Below are positions 24,421 to 37,496 of a DNA stretch of 64,000 nt, one piece after another; within the stretch, counting starts at the first letter, position 1, and each line of letters starts with the position of its first letter. The translations under genes were made by a program, and so were the position numbers. The notes beneath the pieces were generated by a model. It saw nothing but the letters and a program-made list of their open reading frames with translations. It had not been told where the DNA came from and did not search any database. The DNA is from Hormiphora californensis (Eukaryota > Ctenophora > Tentaculata > Cydippida > Pleurobrachiidae). The stretch spans positions 4,795,614-4,859,613 of the forward strand of contig CM035358.1 in assembly GCA_020137815.1 (NCBI GenBank), read 5' to 3'.

Positions 24421-24860
24421 ATTGTGAGAGCGGGGGGTGGTATGATGGAGTGACAGACACCAATAAACCATCTGCCAGGGGCCAGCCAACCCTCTCACTT
24501 CTCTCTGATGGTGGAACTGTTGTTATGTTTGGGGGAAGTGGAAAGTTCGATCCAATGGAGCAATGCTGTCAGGTAACTTAAATAATTAATCTCAAAATCA
24601 CTAAGTATACTGTATACAACACTCTTGGCTCACATACATTTCCAGGTGAGATAACAGACTTATCAAATACTTCATTACTTGATTGATTAGTTATCCAGAT
24701 TTATCAAAGTTTTCAACACTTTCAGGAGTATGACCCGGCGTTCTACAAGATTGATCTGAGTGGATTACAACCAGTCACCATTCCACCTCCACCGCCTCCT
24801 GAATCTGAGGAAGGACTGGAGAATGGGGGAGAAGAAGCTGCAACGGTGTCAGGATCCTAG
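24421..24860 (+). CDS. Kelch-repeat protein, C-terminal two exons
   Basis: Exons 24421-24572 and 24726-24860 join in phase and end at a TAG. The first reads as a Kelch blade: GWYDGVTDTNKPSARG, then LLSDGGTVVMFGGSGKFD, with the hydrophobic run plus GG doublet typical of Kelch propellers. The second gives EYDPAFYKIDLSGLQPV (the last beta strand), a poly-proline turn and an acidic low-complexity tail. The exon must begin with one base from an upstream exon that I could not locate within the preceding 8 kb. It ends 378 bp before the WDR11 start codon, on the same strand. Kelch propellers are protein-interaction domains; the partner cannot be told from this part. Confidence 0.7.
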
Positions 24861-25238
24861 TTGATGTTGTTATCACCAATCACCATGACAACACGGTTTT
24901 AGGGTTCGAATTAGATTCAGGAGAGTGAGAGTGGCTCTCCAGTACCCAAGTTGTAATACTTATCAGTAGGACTGTAACAGAAAAATGTCTTTTTAACAGT
25001 TTTTAATTTAATTTTTATTTTCATTTTTATTCCCCTGCTCCGCTGTTTATCAAATGTTTAACACCAAATATTATATTCCACGTTTTCTGTGTTTGATTTT
25101 CTTCTTCTGAGAGTTTCTGGGCGCCGGCCCCGACTTACGATCCGTGATCGACACCTTCTATTATAAAAATCGAATTACTATAATTAATTAATTGGTAACT
25201 ATTTTGTCTAGCAACATGTAAAAAAGCGGATATAAACC

Positions 25239-28200
25239 ATGCACCTGACGCCAAGATCCATCCCGGGACCCCTGTCACCTCAGAACATTGGGGCCCTCGC
25301 TTGGGGTCCATATGGTACGTTTTTGTCTGTATGTTTGTCTGCTTTTGTGTGTGTGATGTGTGTAACGGTGAACGTATGTAGAAATGATAATATTGATTTG
25401 TGTCTGCTTCCTTGCAACAAACTATAAAAGTTCCAAGACAGTGCAAACTGCAGTCTATGTGCTTGAACCAGGAACCGACCGAATCAGGAAATACTGGTCC
25501 CTGATTGGCTGATAACCAGTCACGTGACCTAAATAACGAGTTCTGATTGATTGTTTACTTGTTTCGGTCGGTTCCTGGCTTGAACATTCCTGAAATATAT
25601 CCAGTATTCTTGGTATTATTTCCCTCTCCTCCTCCCAGGATTGCTGGCATATGGATCACAAAACTCAGTAGCAGTGGTTCACGTGGATACAATGCGGCTA
25701 TTGCAAGTCCTGACGCGGCACAATTACCCTGTTACATCAGTCAAGTGGTGCTCCCATAACCCCTATCATAATCTCCTGACACCCCTCTCACTGATCCTGG
25801 CGTCATCTGATAAAAGTGGACGGGTCATTGTGTGGGATGTAAGTAGAAAGGGACACTAGCGGCCGGCAATGCAGCTGTGATTACAGTTGTAATGCGGATG
25901 GCACGAAATGCTCTGCCAGCTGCTGGTGCCGTGATGACTACTTTATTAAAACCTTGTGTCAGGCTGATACAAGAGACTGACACAAGGTTTTTAATAAAGG
26001 AGGGCCTCCTTCCCTATCAAGGCGATATCTTTACTTTCTAAACCACGATCTCCAGATCTCCTAACCCTCCTCCCCCTCTCCAGGCGACATCAGGGCGAGT
26101 TATAAACGAGCTAAATGAGAGCGCTAGGGGAGGTACGGTCACCATGGCATGGTACCCTCACACTTTCCTCTTATTGGTCCTGCTACCACCCCATCATATG
26201 ATCATGTGGAATGCAGCAACCGGGGTACAGATCTGGAGGCAGACATTCGCTGATACCGTATACACATTCAGTTTAGGTAAGGTGAACAACAGTCCAATAA
26301 CAGTTATATTTGTAGAACTTCAGACAATCAGCATCCAATGAATTTCTAAAATGATACGTGTATCATCATGTAACTACCCCCCCCCCACTTCAGATCCATT
26401 TGAAGACAGCAGGGCAGTGGTGGTCAGTGAGAACTCCTTGCTAATGATCCATGATATTGACACAACCCGGGCCCCATCTTCCATACCCAAGAAATACACC
26501 ATGTCGATGGGACGAGGTGGTGGTGGTGTTGTAGTTGGGGAGAATGCCATCACTGGGGAATACCATGCCACTAGCAACAACATGCAGGTATAGTTGTGAC
26601 GTCACGCGTAACTATGACGTCACGTGTAGTGGTGACGTCACGTGTAGTTGTGACGTCACATGTAGTTGTGACGTCACGTGTAGTTGTGACGTCACGTGTA
26701 GTTGTGACGTCACGTATAGTTGTGACGTCACGTGTAGTGGTGACGTCACGTGTAGTTGTGACGTCACGTGCGTTTCCATGGTAACCACCGACCATGACGT
26801 CATAACGTCTTCAAGATCATGACTGGTGTGATGATTGTTTATGTTCAATTCCATCCATGGATGGGATGGTTCAAACTCAAAATCTAGATTTACTATGTAC
26901 AAGGTGGGCCACGGATTGTTGGTAAGGGTTAGCGAGTTGTCCCGTCAAAACGGTGATAGTTGCGAGAATAAAAATCATGGGAGCACTCTGGATCAATTTC
27001 TTGGTAACTTTTTCCATAATTTTTTGTCAAAAATTCGAAAATTCATTTTTCATTCCTTCATTCATTTCTCGTTCATTTATGATGTGAGCATCCTAATTTT
27101 CCATCATGGTGCTATTTTTCTTTGGCTTGAATTTATCTTTCCAACGAACACCATAAAAATGAAATTGAAGCACCAGGTCACGTTGCAGTTGAGAAAATGC
27201 TCATGCATGATTTTGGCTCTTCCTGCGACTTTCAATGAGCTGTATCACGGCTCCCTTTTGTTCAATCTTTTTCAAAATTTGGGTGAACATTGGATAAACA
27301 AAGATCTTTGCTCACAAGAAAAATCAAGGTCAAAACTCAAAGTTCATTTTTCATTTTTGGTAGTTCATTCCACTCATGCAGGAACTAACATCCCTAAAGT
27401 CATGAAAAGTTTTGGGTTTTGTTTGGCCTATGCTCTGCAATGCCAGAGAGGTGTAGTAGCGTGTTTCCGGGCTAGTTTTTGGGTGTCCATGTAATCATGA
27501 TGATATCTGACACCTTATTTGGGCCATAATTAAGCGATTTTCTCAAGTTGAAGCATGTGACTTGGGTTTTCTGTGATTGATATCGTGAAACAATGTTATG
27601 GGATCCCATAGCACCCCTAAAATGATGATTAATTCAACAAAATGAGTTGATTTGTACTTGTCCTGTGTTTTCTCCTGTTTCCTGTTTTCTCTGCTGTTCT
27701 AATACAGTACATCTCCCAGGGTCTGATAAAGATAGTCCACTCTCCGTACTGCAAGAACAAACTGCTCCTAATCTACCCTCGACAGATAACCATCATTGAC
27801 CTTGAGCTTTACCACGCAACTGGGTTAGTAGATAAAACGTTAACTTTGTCACTAGCTGGAACAGAAATAATTTTTATCATAATCAACCAACTACTCCCAG
27901 GTATATTCTGCAAGATAGAGGAAGTTCACATTTTGTAGACGTCATCCCTTGTGCTAGCGATAATGTTCTCTACTGTTTACATGACAGTGGGGCCATCTCA
28001 GTACGGCGATGGGTGGGCGACAATAACCCTGACTATCAGGTAACTAATGTGTTACCATGGTAACCACTGAATATCAGGTAACTAATGTGTTACCATGGTA
28101 ACCACCTGGGTTCAAATGTTAAAAAGAACTTGAATCAAGTCCCTTGAGTGGGAATATTTATCTGACATATCAGTCTTGTAGTCATACCAACAATCAACAT

Positions 28201-31200
28201 TGTCATGCTATACCAACATTATTGCAGGTTGATAGTTGCTATCAGTGTCTGGTGGTATCTGAAGCTATGAGGCTGTGTAAAAACGCAAAACTGGTTGGTA
28301 TGCAGGTAATTTCCCAATACTATCCAACACATAACATGTTCCAACTTTTTTCACATAAAACCACTAAACTCACAGGCCACAGCCCCCCCCCCCCGCTAAA
28401 CCCACTTCACACAAAACACTAAACCACTAAACCAACTTCACACTAAAACCACTTCATTCCAGGTAAAGCCCTTTAGTGAGGGGGAGGTCATGTTCATGCT
28501 GACAGATGGTAGAATAGTGGGATGGAGATTGTTTGATGGAGAGGGTCCTGCTTCATTCCTTACCGAGGTACAACAATAATGCCACTTAGGTTTCCATAGC
28601 CCGTTTTTTTCAAGGTTTTACATCAAGTAATGTATTCCGGTGTGAACCCCTTTTTCATCCTAACCCCGGCCCCCTGGTAATCTTTTTTATAACATCTTAT
28701 CAGGTGAATTGGAGGGATGAAGTTAGGTTGGTTATGACTCAGAATACAGGCACCAACAGTTCTCCGCCGTTCTGTGCTAAAATGTGCCCACCCCTCTCCG
28801 CTCGAAACAGTCATTTCTACAAACCTCTTCTTGCATTGGGTAGGTATCTTTTAGAATCTAAAAAACTTAATTTATAGCACTGAAGAGCGGGGCTACTGCG
28901 AAACGTCTGCTCCATTATATTGAACTGCGTTTTCTTTTGACTTTTAGAATCTAGATGTGTAATTTTGTAGGCATGTAATTTTCTAGTAATTACACCCACA
29001 GAGTGTAAAAGTAAGACACCCTGGGCTACTGTACAGTGTGATGTTCAGTTGAATTTTCCCAGAGCGGTGTATCTTGCACGTAACCTAATTAGCGAGAAAG
29101 TAGCACTGGCTGGTCCATACTCTACTGGAAAGTTGCCAGGGGCGTGCTCCTTCATAAAACCAATTACTGCTCCTTCATAAAATATTCTTTGCAGGTACCA
29201 GTTCAGGTAACATCCTGATAATCAACTTGGATACCTCCCAGACTGCTAAGGAGTTCACAATTCACACCTCGGCTGTTCGTGGTATTGAGTGGGTTGCCAA
29301 CCGCCGGTTACTGACTTTTAGCAACAACGTTAATGGCTCAGGTATTTCAATTAGATTTAGTTTGGTACCCTCTTCTTCTTCTACTCTATTGTACGAACTA
29401 GAGGGTGCGATTGAATCATTCAGATGTCATGTTATATCCAGTAACCCACCTCCCGGCCCTGTTTGGTTTGGTGTTTAACCGCCGCCCTCAGATCTCATGT
29501 TATATCCAGTAAGTAGTAACCCTCCTCCCTAAAACAGGTCCAATAAAGAATGAGTTATACTACACAGATATAAACACGGGAAGGTTCCAGCTGCTTCGTT
29601 CCGCACATAAAGATAAGGATGATGCCCCTATAGTTGGTATCAAGGTGTCCTACCTTCACCAGGTACAGTCCGGCCCCGATTTACCGGGAGGATTAACTTC
29701 ACCCGAAGTAGGAAATTAACAGTATTCGACCCCGATATACCGGGCACCCTGATATACCGGACAAGACCCTTTCCCCCGACTTTTCCCCGTGACATAAGTA
29801 TCCTCGTATTTCATCCCGTAACGTATCTCTCTCCCGTGTTTCAGTATTTCATAGTCCAACTAAAAGACAGACCATTTGAGCTTTGGGATTTGAAGAGTTT
29901 GAGTATTATAAGAGAGATGCCTACTACATTTCCACCTGTTACAGCCCTGGAGTGGTCTCCTACACAGAACCACTCACTAAAGAATGCCAAGGTGAGTTGA
30001 TGAAGTATAGTATTCAGTATCTAATAGAAACAAGGACAATAATTAAGCAGGGTTTCCATTTTCCAGTCACTCGGAGTGTCCCCGAAAGAACTCTGCCTTT
30101 GATAGTTCAGTATTCATTTCATTTTTCAGTTCTATACGAAACGTGGCTCAGCTACTACTACAGAGATATTAGAACAGCAAATTGAGAGGACAGAGGGCCC
30201 TGCGAAGGAGCACTTTGTCTTTACAGACACTGATGGTATTGTGTATCACCTAATGGTTGAAGGTGGGTTGTCTGTTGCCTAATTTGTTGTATTTGATTTG
30301 TTAGACCCTCTCTCTCTCCGCGCCCCTCTTTTACAAATGTTAAGGAGGGTTAGAACATACCAAACTTGTATCCTGTCGTTTCGTAAATTTCGTCTGTTTT
30401 CTGTTGTCTGTGTTTCGTCTGTCGACTGCCTGGTTTCCTCTTCGACGTGGTATACCGGTCATGTCCTAATCACACACAGTGAGCTTATGTGTACTTCCTC
30501 TCTTTTTCTCTCTCTCTCTCTCTCAATCTCACATTCTGACGACGATCGAACAAACAACGTCGCACTTCCGCAACAAAGAGTAAAGACCTGTGCGATATAT
30601 ATGTGTGATTCATGGTGGATGATCCCCTCCTTTATTTGTTCCTGATAACATCTGATGCCATTCTTTTGTTCCCCAAAAAATATCTCAAATCCAAATTTGG
30701 CGCACCATACCTCTGTCTGTATCTTTGTGCATTTGTCTGAATGTCTGAGTGTGTGTAGTTTCTAAGTTAAACCGCCCCAAATCCAATTACACTACTACAG
30801 TACTAAGAAAAAATAGAATAGTCTTCCTGCTTAAATTCTTACAGCTTACTTGTAGAAAAACATAACTTTTTGTAAGCAAAACCCAGTAAGGAATTAACGA
30901 GGACCGGTATAAAGAAATTAAACACTAAACTAGTATTTTTCCAAATTTGTCCAACCATGAATCAGTATTGCTCTCAGCTCTAACCTCTCTCACCGCACCC
31001 CGCGACAAATATTGTAGAGGGTTAGAACATAACATAATCCTAACTTTCTAATTCTAATTGAATTTTAGTTGTACTGCCAAATCGTTGTTTAATTCCTAAC
31101 TTTTTATCCCAGGAACTGTTATAAAAGAAGGTACTAGGATACCCCCTGATTCTCAGACTGGTACTATGAACACTATAGCGTGGAGGGGAGATTTGTTGGT

Positions 31201-34200
31201 ACTGGGTGACTCTACTGGGTACCTTAGCTTTTGGGATCTCAAAGCCAGGTGAGAGGCTATTTTGCTTAGCTCGACCCTTTTTCCATGCGCTCCGGAGGGT
31301 TAGAACATAACAAAGATTGTTAGGGCTCGCTACGTGTCCCTAACTGGTGTTCCAAAGGATTGTTTCGTGTAAACAATATTTGAATTCGAAGAATCGGAGC
31401 TTTATTTAGGGGCTTTGACTCTCCGATTCACAAATATAATAACAATATCATGTGATATGTTATTGTTGCTCCATGTATGGCAATATACACGTATCTATAT
31501 CTAAAATATTCTGCATATATAATGTGTAACACTTTGTTATTGTTATGTATCTAAGCCAAGCATGCGAGTACTTGTATATATCCAGTAGCCCTAAACCTAT
31601 CACTTCGTTGCCTAATTATAACGATTATTTCAGATTTTAAACAAATGTATTTTTCAGGCAATCTCGGATAATACCAACAGGTAGAGGGGGTGTCCGGAAA
31701 GCCATCCTCGCACCTGGCAAGAACACACCTTTGCTACTGGTCCTCTACCATGAATATGTGGAGGTTTGGGACACTGCCGATAAGGAGGTAAGGCGGGTTA
31801 ATGACTGGGATTCTTTGACCTTTTTGAAGTGGATTTGGAGGGTAAAATCGCGGGGCAGTTTTGTCACAGTTTTGTACGCGCTTATTTGGAGCGCGCACCA
31901 CGTCAACTCTTTTAAACTACACAATTTCAGCACTGTTGGCGCGCACGTTTTCACCCCCCCACACACCACACTCACACCTCCATCAAATCCGATACACACG
32001 TGTTGGCGTGAACATCCACACTTGTGGAGAGTCCGCACTTTGATAAAATCATGCTTCAGGTGCTGTCAGTTATGAGGGTATCTCGACCAGGCGAGGTGGT
32101 GGATATAGAGTGGGGTGCAAGTGATAGTCCTCTCATTATTACGGATACAGGTACTCTCAATACACACATTGTGGTGCCACGTTTTATACGAGTCGCAATA
32201 AGTAGATGACGAAATGAATAGTGGTAAATAGATAATCTGTGATTAGTACTAAAATACTAGGCCGATATTTATTCTTAATATTTGGACCACGAACTTTCTT
32301 TATTCCACAGGTTCGGTCAGGATAATGGACATCAATTTGAGTACCACGCCCACCCCAATGCACGCTGTCAACCTCTCTCGAGCGTGGATGCCTTTTGTGT
32401 ACGAACAGAAAATAATGATGAACTTTAAAATCGCTCTACAGCACTGGGTAAATTACCAATACTTAATGTTTTAGTAACTAAAATTTAGTTTGAAGCTTGG
32501 TCCAAACCTTCTTTCCAGCCATGACAAAAATCAACTTCTAATCCTACTCTCGGCACTGTTAGGAATGGCCGACACTAACAATATCACTAACTACTTTCTA
32601 TCTGCCAGAACACAGACCCCCTCTGGACGATGGCATGTCCTAAAAACTTCACCCCAGAAACATGGGACTCGCTACTGTCCAGCACAAAGGACAGACAGGC
32701 CCTACCCGACCTTTCCTTCCTTGACCGATGCCTGGTGGTAGCGAGTCAGTTTGGAGATTCCTTTGAGTGGAGATTGTGGCAGGTTTTAGCTTATTATCTC
32801 GACCAGAATACTGCTCTGTCACCCGCATTTGATCTCGTTCAGGATAACCAGAGTTACTTAGAGGTGAGTTTGTTGTTACCATAGTGAGGTGAGTCTGTTT
32901 GCTGTTATGGAAACGGATCTCTAAGTGAAGCAGTATTAATGATATTGTGATAGCAAGAGATGATGAACTCACTCACAGTGTCGAATATAGCGCATTGACG
33001 AAAGTTACCCAAACCCGATAATTCCAGAAAAAGAAGACTGGAGAGATGATGAAATATTTACGAACTAGAAAGCCCATTGTTAAGTCCTACAACAGCCCTC
33101 CCCCACCCGTCTCTATGCCCCCCCCCTCTCTTACTATTCGTCTCTCCATATCGGGGTAAAGAATACGGAGGTTGGTATAGTGGTAGAGCGCTGGTGATAA
33201 ACATCAAGGGAAATCCCGCTGAATAACATGTAGAATCAGGCGATAAAGATTCGTAGAATTGTAGCTGTGTAGAGAATTAACGGGGTACGTAGGTAGAAAG
33301 GCTTTGGCAATCATGGAGGCCCCAGCAGTAGATCCCAAAACAACACAGGAACACACAACAAACAAACAATAACATGTACGTGCAGTATCCCACCTCCAAT
33401 ACCCCTCCCAGGGCACCTCCTTGGCAACCCCCCAACATTTGCACGTGAGGATACTACATCATACTCCTCACCACGCCACGCATTTGCAAATTATAATAAG
33501 GATATTACCCCCTCCCCCCCTCCCGTCTCCGGCAAACAGGACCAATTCCCGACCAAATTCCCCCACAGGACCAGCTGATGGTTCTAACAGTCCAGGAGAA
33601 ATGTAAGAAGACGTACCGACACCGGCAACTCTGTATCCACAAGCACATCTTTATGGGACACACCGACAAACCAGGTACGTTACCATGGTAACCATGAAGT
33701 TAACCGAACAGTTACCATGGTAACCATGATGGTAACCGAACAGTTACCATGGTTACCGATGATAGTTAGTAACTATCTATTAGGTACCATGGTTACCATA
33801 CCAGTTTGTTAATACCACTTTTTCCCATTACAGTTCAGTTATTGTTGGAGGCAGAGCAGGGTTCAGCTAATTTCTATCAGGATAGTCTGCGGGCGTCCCT
33901 TATTTCTAGTGTTTCGGACAGCGAGGTGAGAGAGACACATTGACATAGTATGGGAATCTAACTCCATTTCCTCCCTTCTAAATGAAAACCTGTAGTAGCA
34001 GATTGGTCTAATTTTAGTTTTTCCTATTTCCCATTTCACAACCCCCTTGCTATTATAGTACAGTGTGGACATTTTCCCATCCATTTCACAACCCCCTTGC
34101 TATTATAGTACAGTGTGGACGTTGCGAGTAACGGCATGTTCCTAAGTAGGGATCATCCGGACCATAGAGGAACATCCGTCGAACGTGTGAGGGCCAAAAG

Positions 34201-35944
34201 AGAGATGCAGTGTGTGTTTGTGCACCTTGTAACTGTTTAGAATTGTTCAATTGTGTTAGCTGTAGAATTGTTTTATTGTGTACCCTGTACTTGTGTGAGC
34301 TGTTGTCAATTTTCAAGTGAGCCGTTTCCAGTTGTTTAGTGAACTTGGTGTTGTGACCTGTTTTTTAAGTTGTCTAATTGCTGCCACAGTTGTTCACGTA
34401 TTTGCTGTCTGGCGGCACCGACCCGATCTGAGTGCACTGTCGAAACAGGGTCTGACGGTGTTCTTGTACGTGTGTCTGCTTCATATATTCAGATCCGTGA
34501 TTGGATCTGATACTGAGTGTGTGTAAAGCGTGTGAGTGTGCTGATTAATACCCCTGATTTCTTTATCATCCTCTGATACCCTATTTTATCTTCTCTCTCT
34601 CTCTCTCTTTTTCTTTGCGTTTGTGCGTATGTATCTCAAAAGCATTGGTCGAAATCTTTCCATCGGTTTTTCTAAAACTTTTCCATGCCCAACAAATTAT
34701 TTCAGAACTGACTGACTCTTAGATATGTTAATATAACTGTATACAAAATTATAATAGCCCCTCTCACCTAGGTTGCACAAAGTACAATAAAGTTGGTTGC
34801 CACGAACCTCATAGCCAACGACCATGTGTTGGAGGGTTGCCAGCTATTGTGTCTGATCAAGAAGTCTAGTGATGCGTGCAGGTTAGAGAGGGGGTCTGGA
34901 TGGAATGGGATAAATGGAGGGGGATGGGGATCTGAAATGGGGGTGGGATGAAACGAGACATCTGAAATTGAGGGGATCTGTTGGTATCGAAGACACCTCA
35001 CCTTCGCGCGCGCTGGCAAGGGGTAACTTCGTAACCAAGGGGATCTGGGGGGAATGGAAAGGGAAATCGGAGATTAGGCGAGGAGGGTCATGTCGATTCC
35101 TCACAAACAAACTGGATCGCGACAAGTCCAGAAGATTTACCTATCCCTCAGATACATGCAGAATTTCCATAATTATAAGGAGGCTATTTGGCTGGCAAAG
35201 GTTTCCCTCTCCCCCGAAGAATATGTCGAGGTAGGCAACACTGATAACTCATTTTTCAACTGATAACCAATTTTACAGCTCATTTTACTCACCCTACTTA
35301 AACACTAATTAACTAACTACTTAATACACTAACTAAAACGATTAATTAAGTGTTCGTGTTACTAGCATCCCGTTTTCCGTGTCCCTTTCTCTCCTAAGAT
35401 TCCCATTCTTTCAGGCTATGAAGAGCTACATAGACTACCTGGTTAACCGTGCATCACGACACCAGGCCATCCTCCTGGCCATCTCCCTGGGTCTATTTGA
35501 GAGGGCTGCCGACCTTTTGTTGTCTACCAAACTCGTCACGGTTAGTGCATATTTTCTAACCATCCTGCCTGTCTTGGTGCTGGGGTCTTCTTGTCTCACA
35601 ATAGACTGCGATTCCTGTGATTCCCCGTTCTTACTACTGTGATTCTTAGTTCTAATATAGGGAATATAATTCTGATTCTGTACTACCCCCTCTGGAAATC
35701 CCCAAATGATTCCCATGGTTGTCACACTACTTCCCCTCTTCAGATAGCAGCACCACTAGTGGAAGCATGTATAGAGAACGGCAAATGGCCGGAGAGCGCC
35801 ACGGACACAAAAGACAGGGTCTTTGTCGAGTACGCCAAGTATATGGTATCGTTGAATAACATTGAGGGAGCCATGTGGTATTGTGAGCGGGCCGGGGAGA
35901 AGGGTGCACAGTTGGGTGGGGAGTTGAAACTGTGTGCTAGTTAG
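25239..35944 (+). CDS. WDR11: WD repeat-containing protein 11
   Basis: Subunit of the WDR11 complex, which acts at the trans-Golgi/endosome in vesicle capture and is linked to cilia and Hedgehog signalling in vertebrates. 24 exons in phase: 25239-25314, 25639-25838, 26084-26276, 26394-26587, 27708-27823, 27901-28039, 28228-28305, 28463-28567, 28704-28839, 29195-29341, 29538-29662, 29845-29991, 30130-30262, 31113-31248, 31658-31787, 32060-32150, 32311-32447, 32609-32863, 33569-33674, 33834-33925, 34772-34881, 35152-35230, 35415-35540, 35744-35944. This gives 1083 residues, slightly shorter than human WDR11. Landmarks: KSGRVIVWD, LLLIYPRQITIIDLEL, DRPFELWDLKSLSIIREM, EHFVFTDTDGIVYHL, LVLGDSTGYLSFWDLK, VEVWDTADKE and, in the helical C-terminus, QSTIKLVATNLIANDHVLEG. 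Two beta-propellers precede an alpha-solenoid. Exon 18's start (32609) is the least certain junction, and the donor at 29342 (GTATTT) is weak. Confidence 0.96.
25469..25577 (-). mobile_element. hAT-type MITE copy 5 (109 bp)
   Basis: In WDR11 intron 1, flanked by the perfect 8-bp duplication GCTTGAAC (25461-25468 and 25578-25585). Orientation is inverted relative to copies 1, 2 and 4. Confidence 0.93.
25941..25999. repeat. Hairpin in WDR11 intron 2
   Basis: CTTTATTAAAACCTTGTGTC is followed after a short loop by GACACAAGGTTTTTAATAAAG, giving stem arms of about 22 bp. Confidence 0.85.
26588..26767. repeat. 18-bp tandem array of CRE palindromes starting at a splice donor
   Basis: Ten exact 18-bp units (GTGTAGTTGTGACGTCAC and close variants) begin at the first base of WDR11 intron 4, so the first unit is the 5' splice site itself (GTATAGTT). 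Each unit carries the full CREB/ATF palindrome TGACGTCA, and most unit junctions create CACGTG. The 18-bp period makes it open in several frames on both strands, which explains apparent proteins there. Confidence 0.93.
26815..27660. other. Unexplained segment of WDR11 intron 4 with a 219-codon open frame
   Basis: An open frame on + (26835-27494) encodes a Phe- and His-rich sequence (such as FIFHSFIHFSFIYDVSILIF) with no family I recognise. It lies inside an intron, has no splice continuity with WDR11 and has transposon-like AT-rich texture. It could be a degenerate element or chance. Confidence 0.35.
28365..28462 (+). repeat. ACTAAAC-type repeats ending at a WDR11 acceptor
   Basis: Repeated AAACCACTAAAC and ACTTCACAC(A/T)AAA blocks plus a C run fill the end of intron 7 up to the acceptor at 28462. 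Confidence 0.65.
33674..33796. repeat. Cluster of GTTACCATGGTAAC palindromes
   Basis: Four copies or near copies (33676, 33711, 33743 and 33785) of the palindrome TTACCATGGTAA lie within 120 bp of WDR11 intron 19, starting at the donor. The motif matches the RFX X-box consensus. Confidence 0.75.
34030..34131. repeat. About 51-bp direct duplication in WDR11 intron 20
   Basis: CATTTCACAACCCCCTTGCTATTATAGTACAGTGTGGAC-type sequence occurs twice in tandem with almost no change. Confidence 0.85.
34404..34465. mobile_element. Fragment related to the 9-10 kb inverted-repeat element
   Basis: CTGTCTGGCGGCACCGACCC and the following 40 bp match the right end of the element at 10168-10231, including GATCTG, CACTGTC/CATTGTC and GGGTCTG blocks. 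It is a solo end or short relative within WDR11 intron 20. Confidence 0.65.
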
Positions 35945-36249
35945 TAGTGAGGAGAGTTGGGCAGTTCTATTACCCGGGGTGCGGTGAGAGAGCAAGACAA
36001 GTGAGGAGAGTGACGGTGAGATGCAGTTGTGTATCGTGAGAGGAAGCTGTGTTTGGGTGCGTGGGAATGATGATTGATGTGTGACATGTGAGAGGGTATT
36101 GTCATATGTAAGACAGAGGGAAACGCATGTGTAAACTGGACTAAGTACTATGACAAACTGACAAACGATGCTGTATGACAAACTCATGTTGACAAAGTTA
36201 TTGTTCTGCTATATATCAGAGTGGTCTAGTGAATCAGACTGCAACTTGA

Positions 36250-36335
36250 AGTGACTGGTTAATTAAGTTAATTGACTGATTAATTAAGTTAAGTGACTGA
36301 TTAATTAAGTTAAGTGACTGATTAATTAAGTTAAA
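36250..36335. repeat. Tandem repeat, 4 copies
   Basis: About 22-bp units of AAGTGACTGATTAATTAAGTT. Confidence 0.85.
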
Positions 36336-37095
36336 TTACATGTAATAAGGTGTTTTTGTGTGCACGTGAGACAATAATTTAATGTGTTTGTGTACTTGAT
36401 AATGTTAATGAGATCCAATTTATGTTAACCCGGTTATCTTCCCATGTTAACCCTGCCCCGTTATCTTCCCTCCCCATAGCAATCTTCCATGTCCCTCTCC
36501 AACATATGTTACCCCCCCCCCCCACTCCGCTTTCTTCCCCACTCCCCACATTCTTTTTCCTTCCATTTCCCTCCGCTATTTCACACAATTGTGTCCTGTT
36601 CTAGAGTACCCATGATAGCACGCACGATCAATACAACCATGTGCAGTATCATCAGATCCCCTCTCTTATTGAATGAATTGAGAGGGGACATGATAGTATT
36701 CATTCAGCACCATGTATAGTATACATTACCATGCAATACTAATTCATTGCCCTCTGAGCATGCTCAGCAGTATACATTCATTAGAGGGGGGGGGCAAGGA
36801 AACTCGTCAAATTTTAGTGGAAGACAAGAGAGTGATTGTGAGGCGTGTAGTGTATGATAAAAATAGAAATGGGGGAACATGCCACTCGAACGAGGATCCG
36901 AAAATCGAAATTAAGAAAAAAAGTTTACCACTTGGCTTCTGAATAGCGTGTATTCGTGAGTTATGTGATATGAAGGTTGCCATGGTAACCGCTTTGTTGC
37001 ATTCCTTGTTACCATGGTAACAGGGGTTTGGTGACAGGGTACATAGTTCCAAGCACTTCCATTTCCAATAACAACACACTCTCATTCTGATGAGA

Positions 37096-37101
37096 TTTAT
37101 T
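37096..37101 (-). promoter_or_regulatory. Polyadenylation signal AATAAA (coiled-coil gene)
   Basis: AATAAA on the minus strand about 400 bp after the stop at 37497, the nearest candidate. Confidence 0.4.
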
Positions 37102-37496
37102 ACTGCAAGATAAGAAGCCACCTCTTGGCAAGCATTTTAAGCTCCGCTCTAAGAAGCACATTTTAGTGCCAGGAGAGTGAGAGGGGCTCCTCCTTAACAA
37201 GTTTTGACCACAACAAGACGAAGCATCATAACTTTCTCTTTCCATTTCGTTTCTGACTTACTGTTTTTAAAATCTCTACTTCTCTGAACCACTCACAGGA
37301 GCATGGAGCACTGGTCCATGGCAAAATAACAAGAAATATATGCTTTCTCGGATAAACAATCATGCAGAAATAACTTTTTAGAATGTTCGAAATAATTAAA
37401 ATCCCCTCTAAACATGATTCACTGTTTTCACACCAACCACAAACGGACAAAATCTTCGTATTCATGGTGCCACAAACGGACATGGTGTTTACGGTT

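Larger units (their letters stand above)
35945..37496. other. Intergenic region, WDR11 3' side
   Basis: WDR11 3' flank and the 3' UTR of the convergent coiled-coil gene. It holds a short tandem repeat at 36250-36335 (GTGACTGATTAATTAAGTTA) and two X-box-like palindromes at 36976-36989 and 37008-37021. No exon seen. Confidence 0.6.

Noticed and set aside
26588-26767. Apparent repetitive proteins (Val-Thr-Ser and Cys-Asp-Val) on both strands
   Set aside because: They are translations of an 18-bp satellite in a WDR11 intron.
33165-33240. TGGTATAGTGGTAGAGCGCTGG resembles a tRNA A-box region
   Set aside because: No matching acceptor stem, anticodon arm or T-loop could be folded from the flanks.
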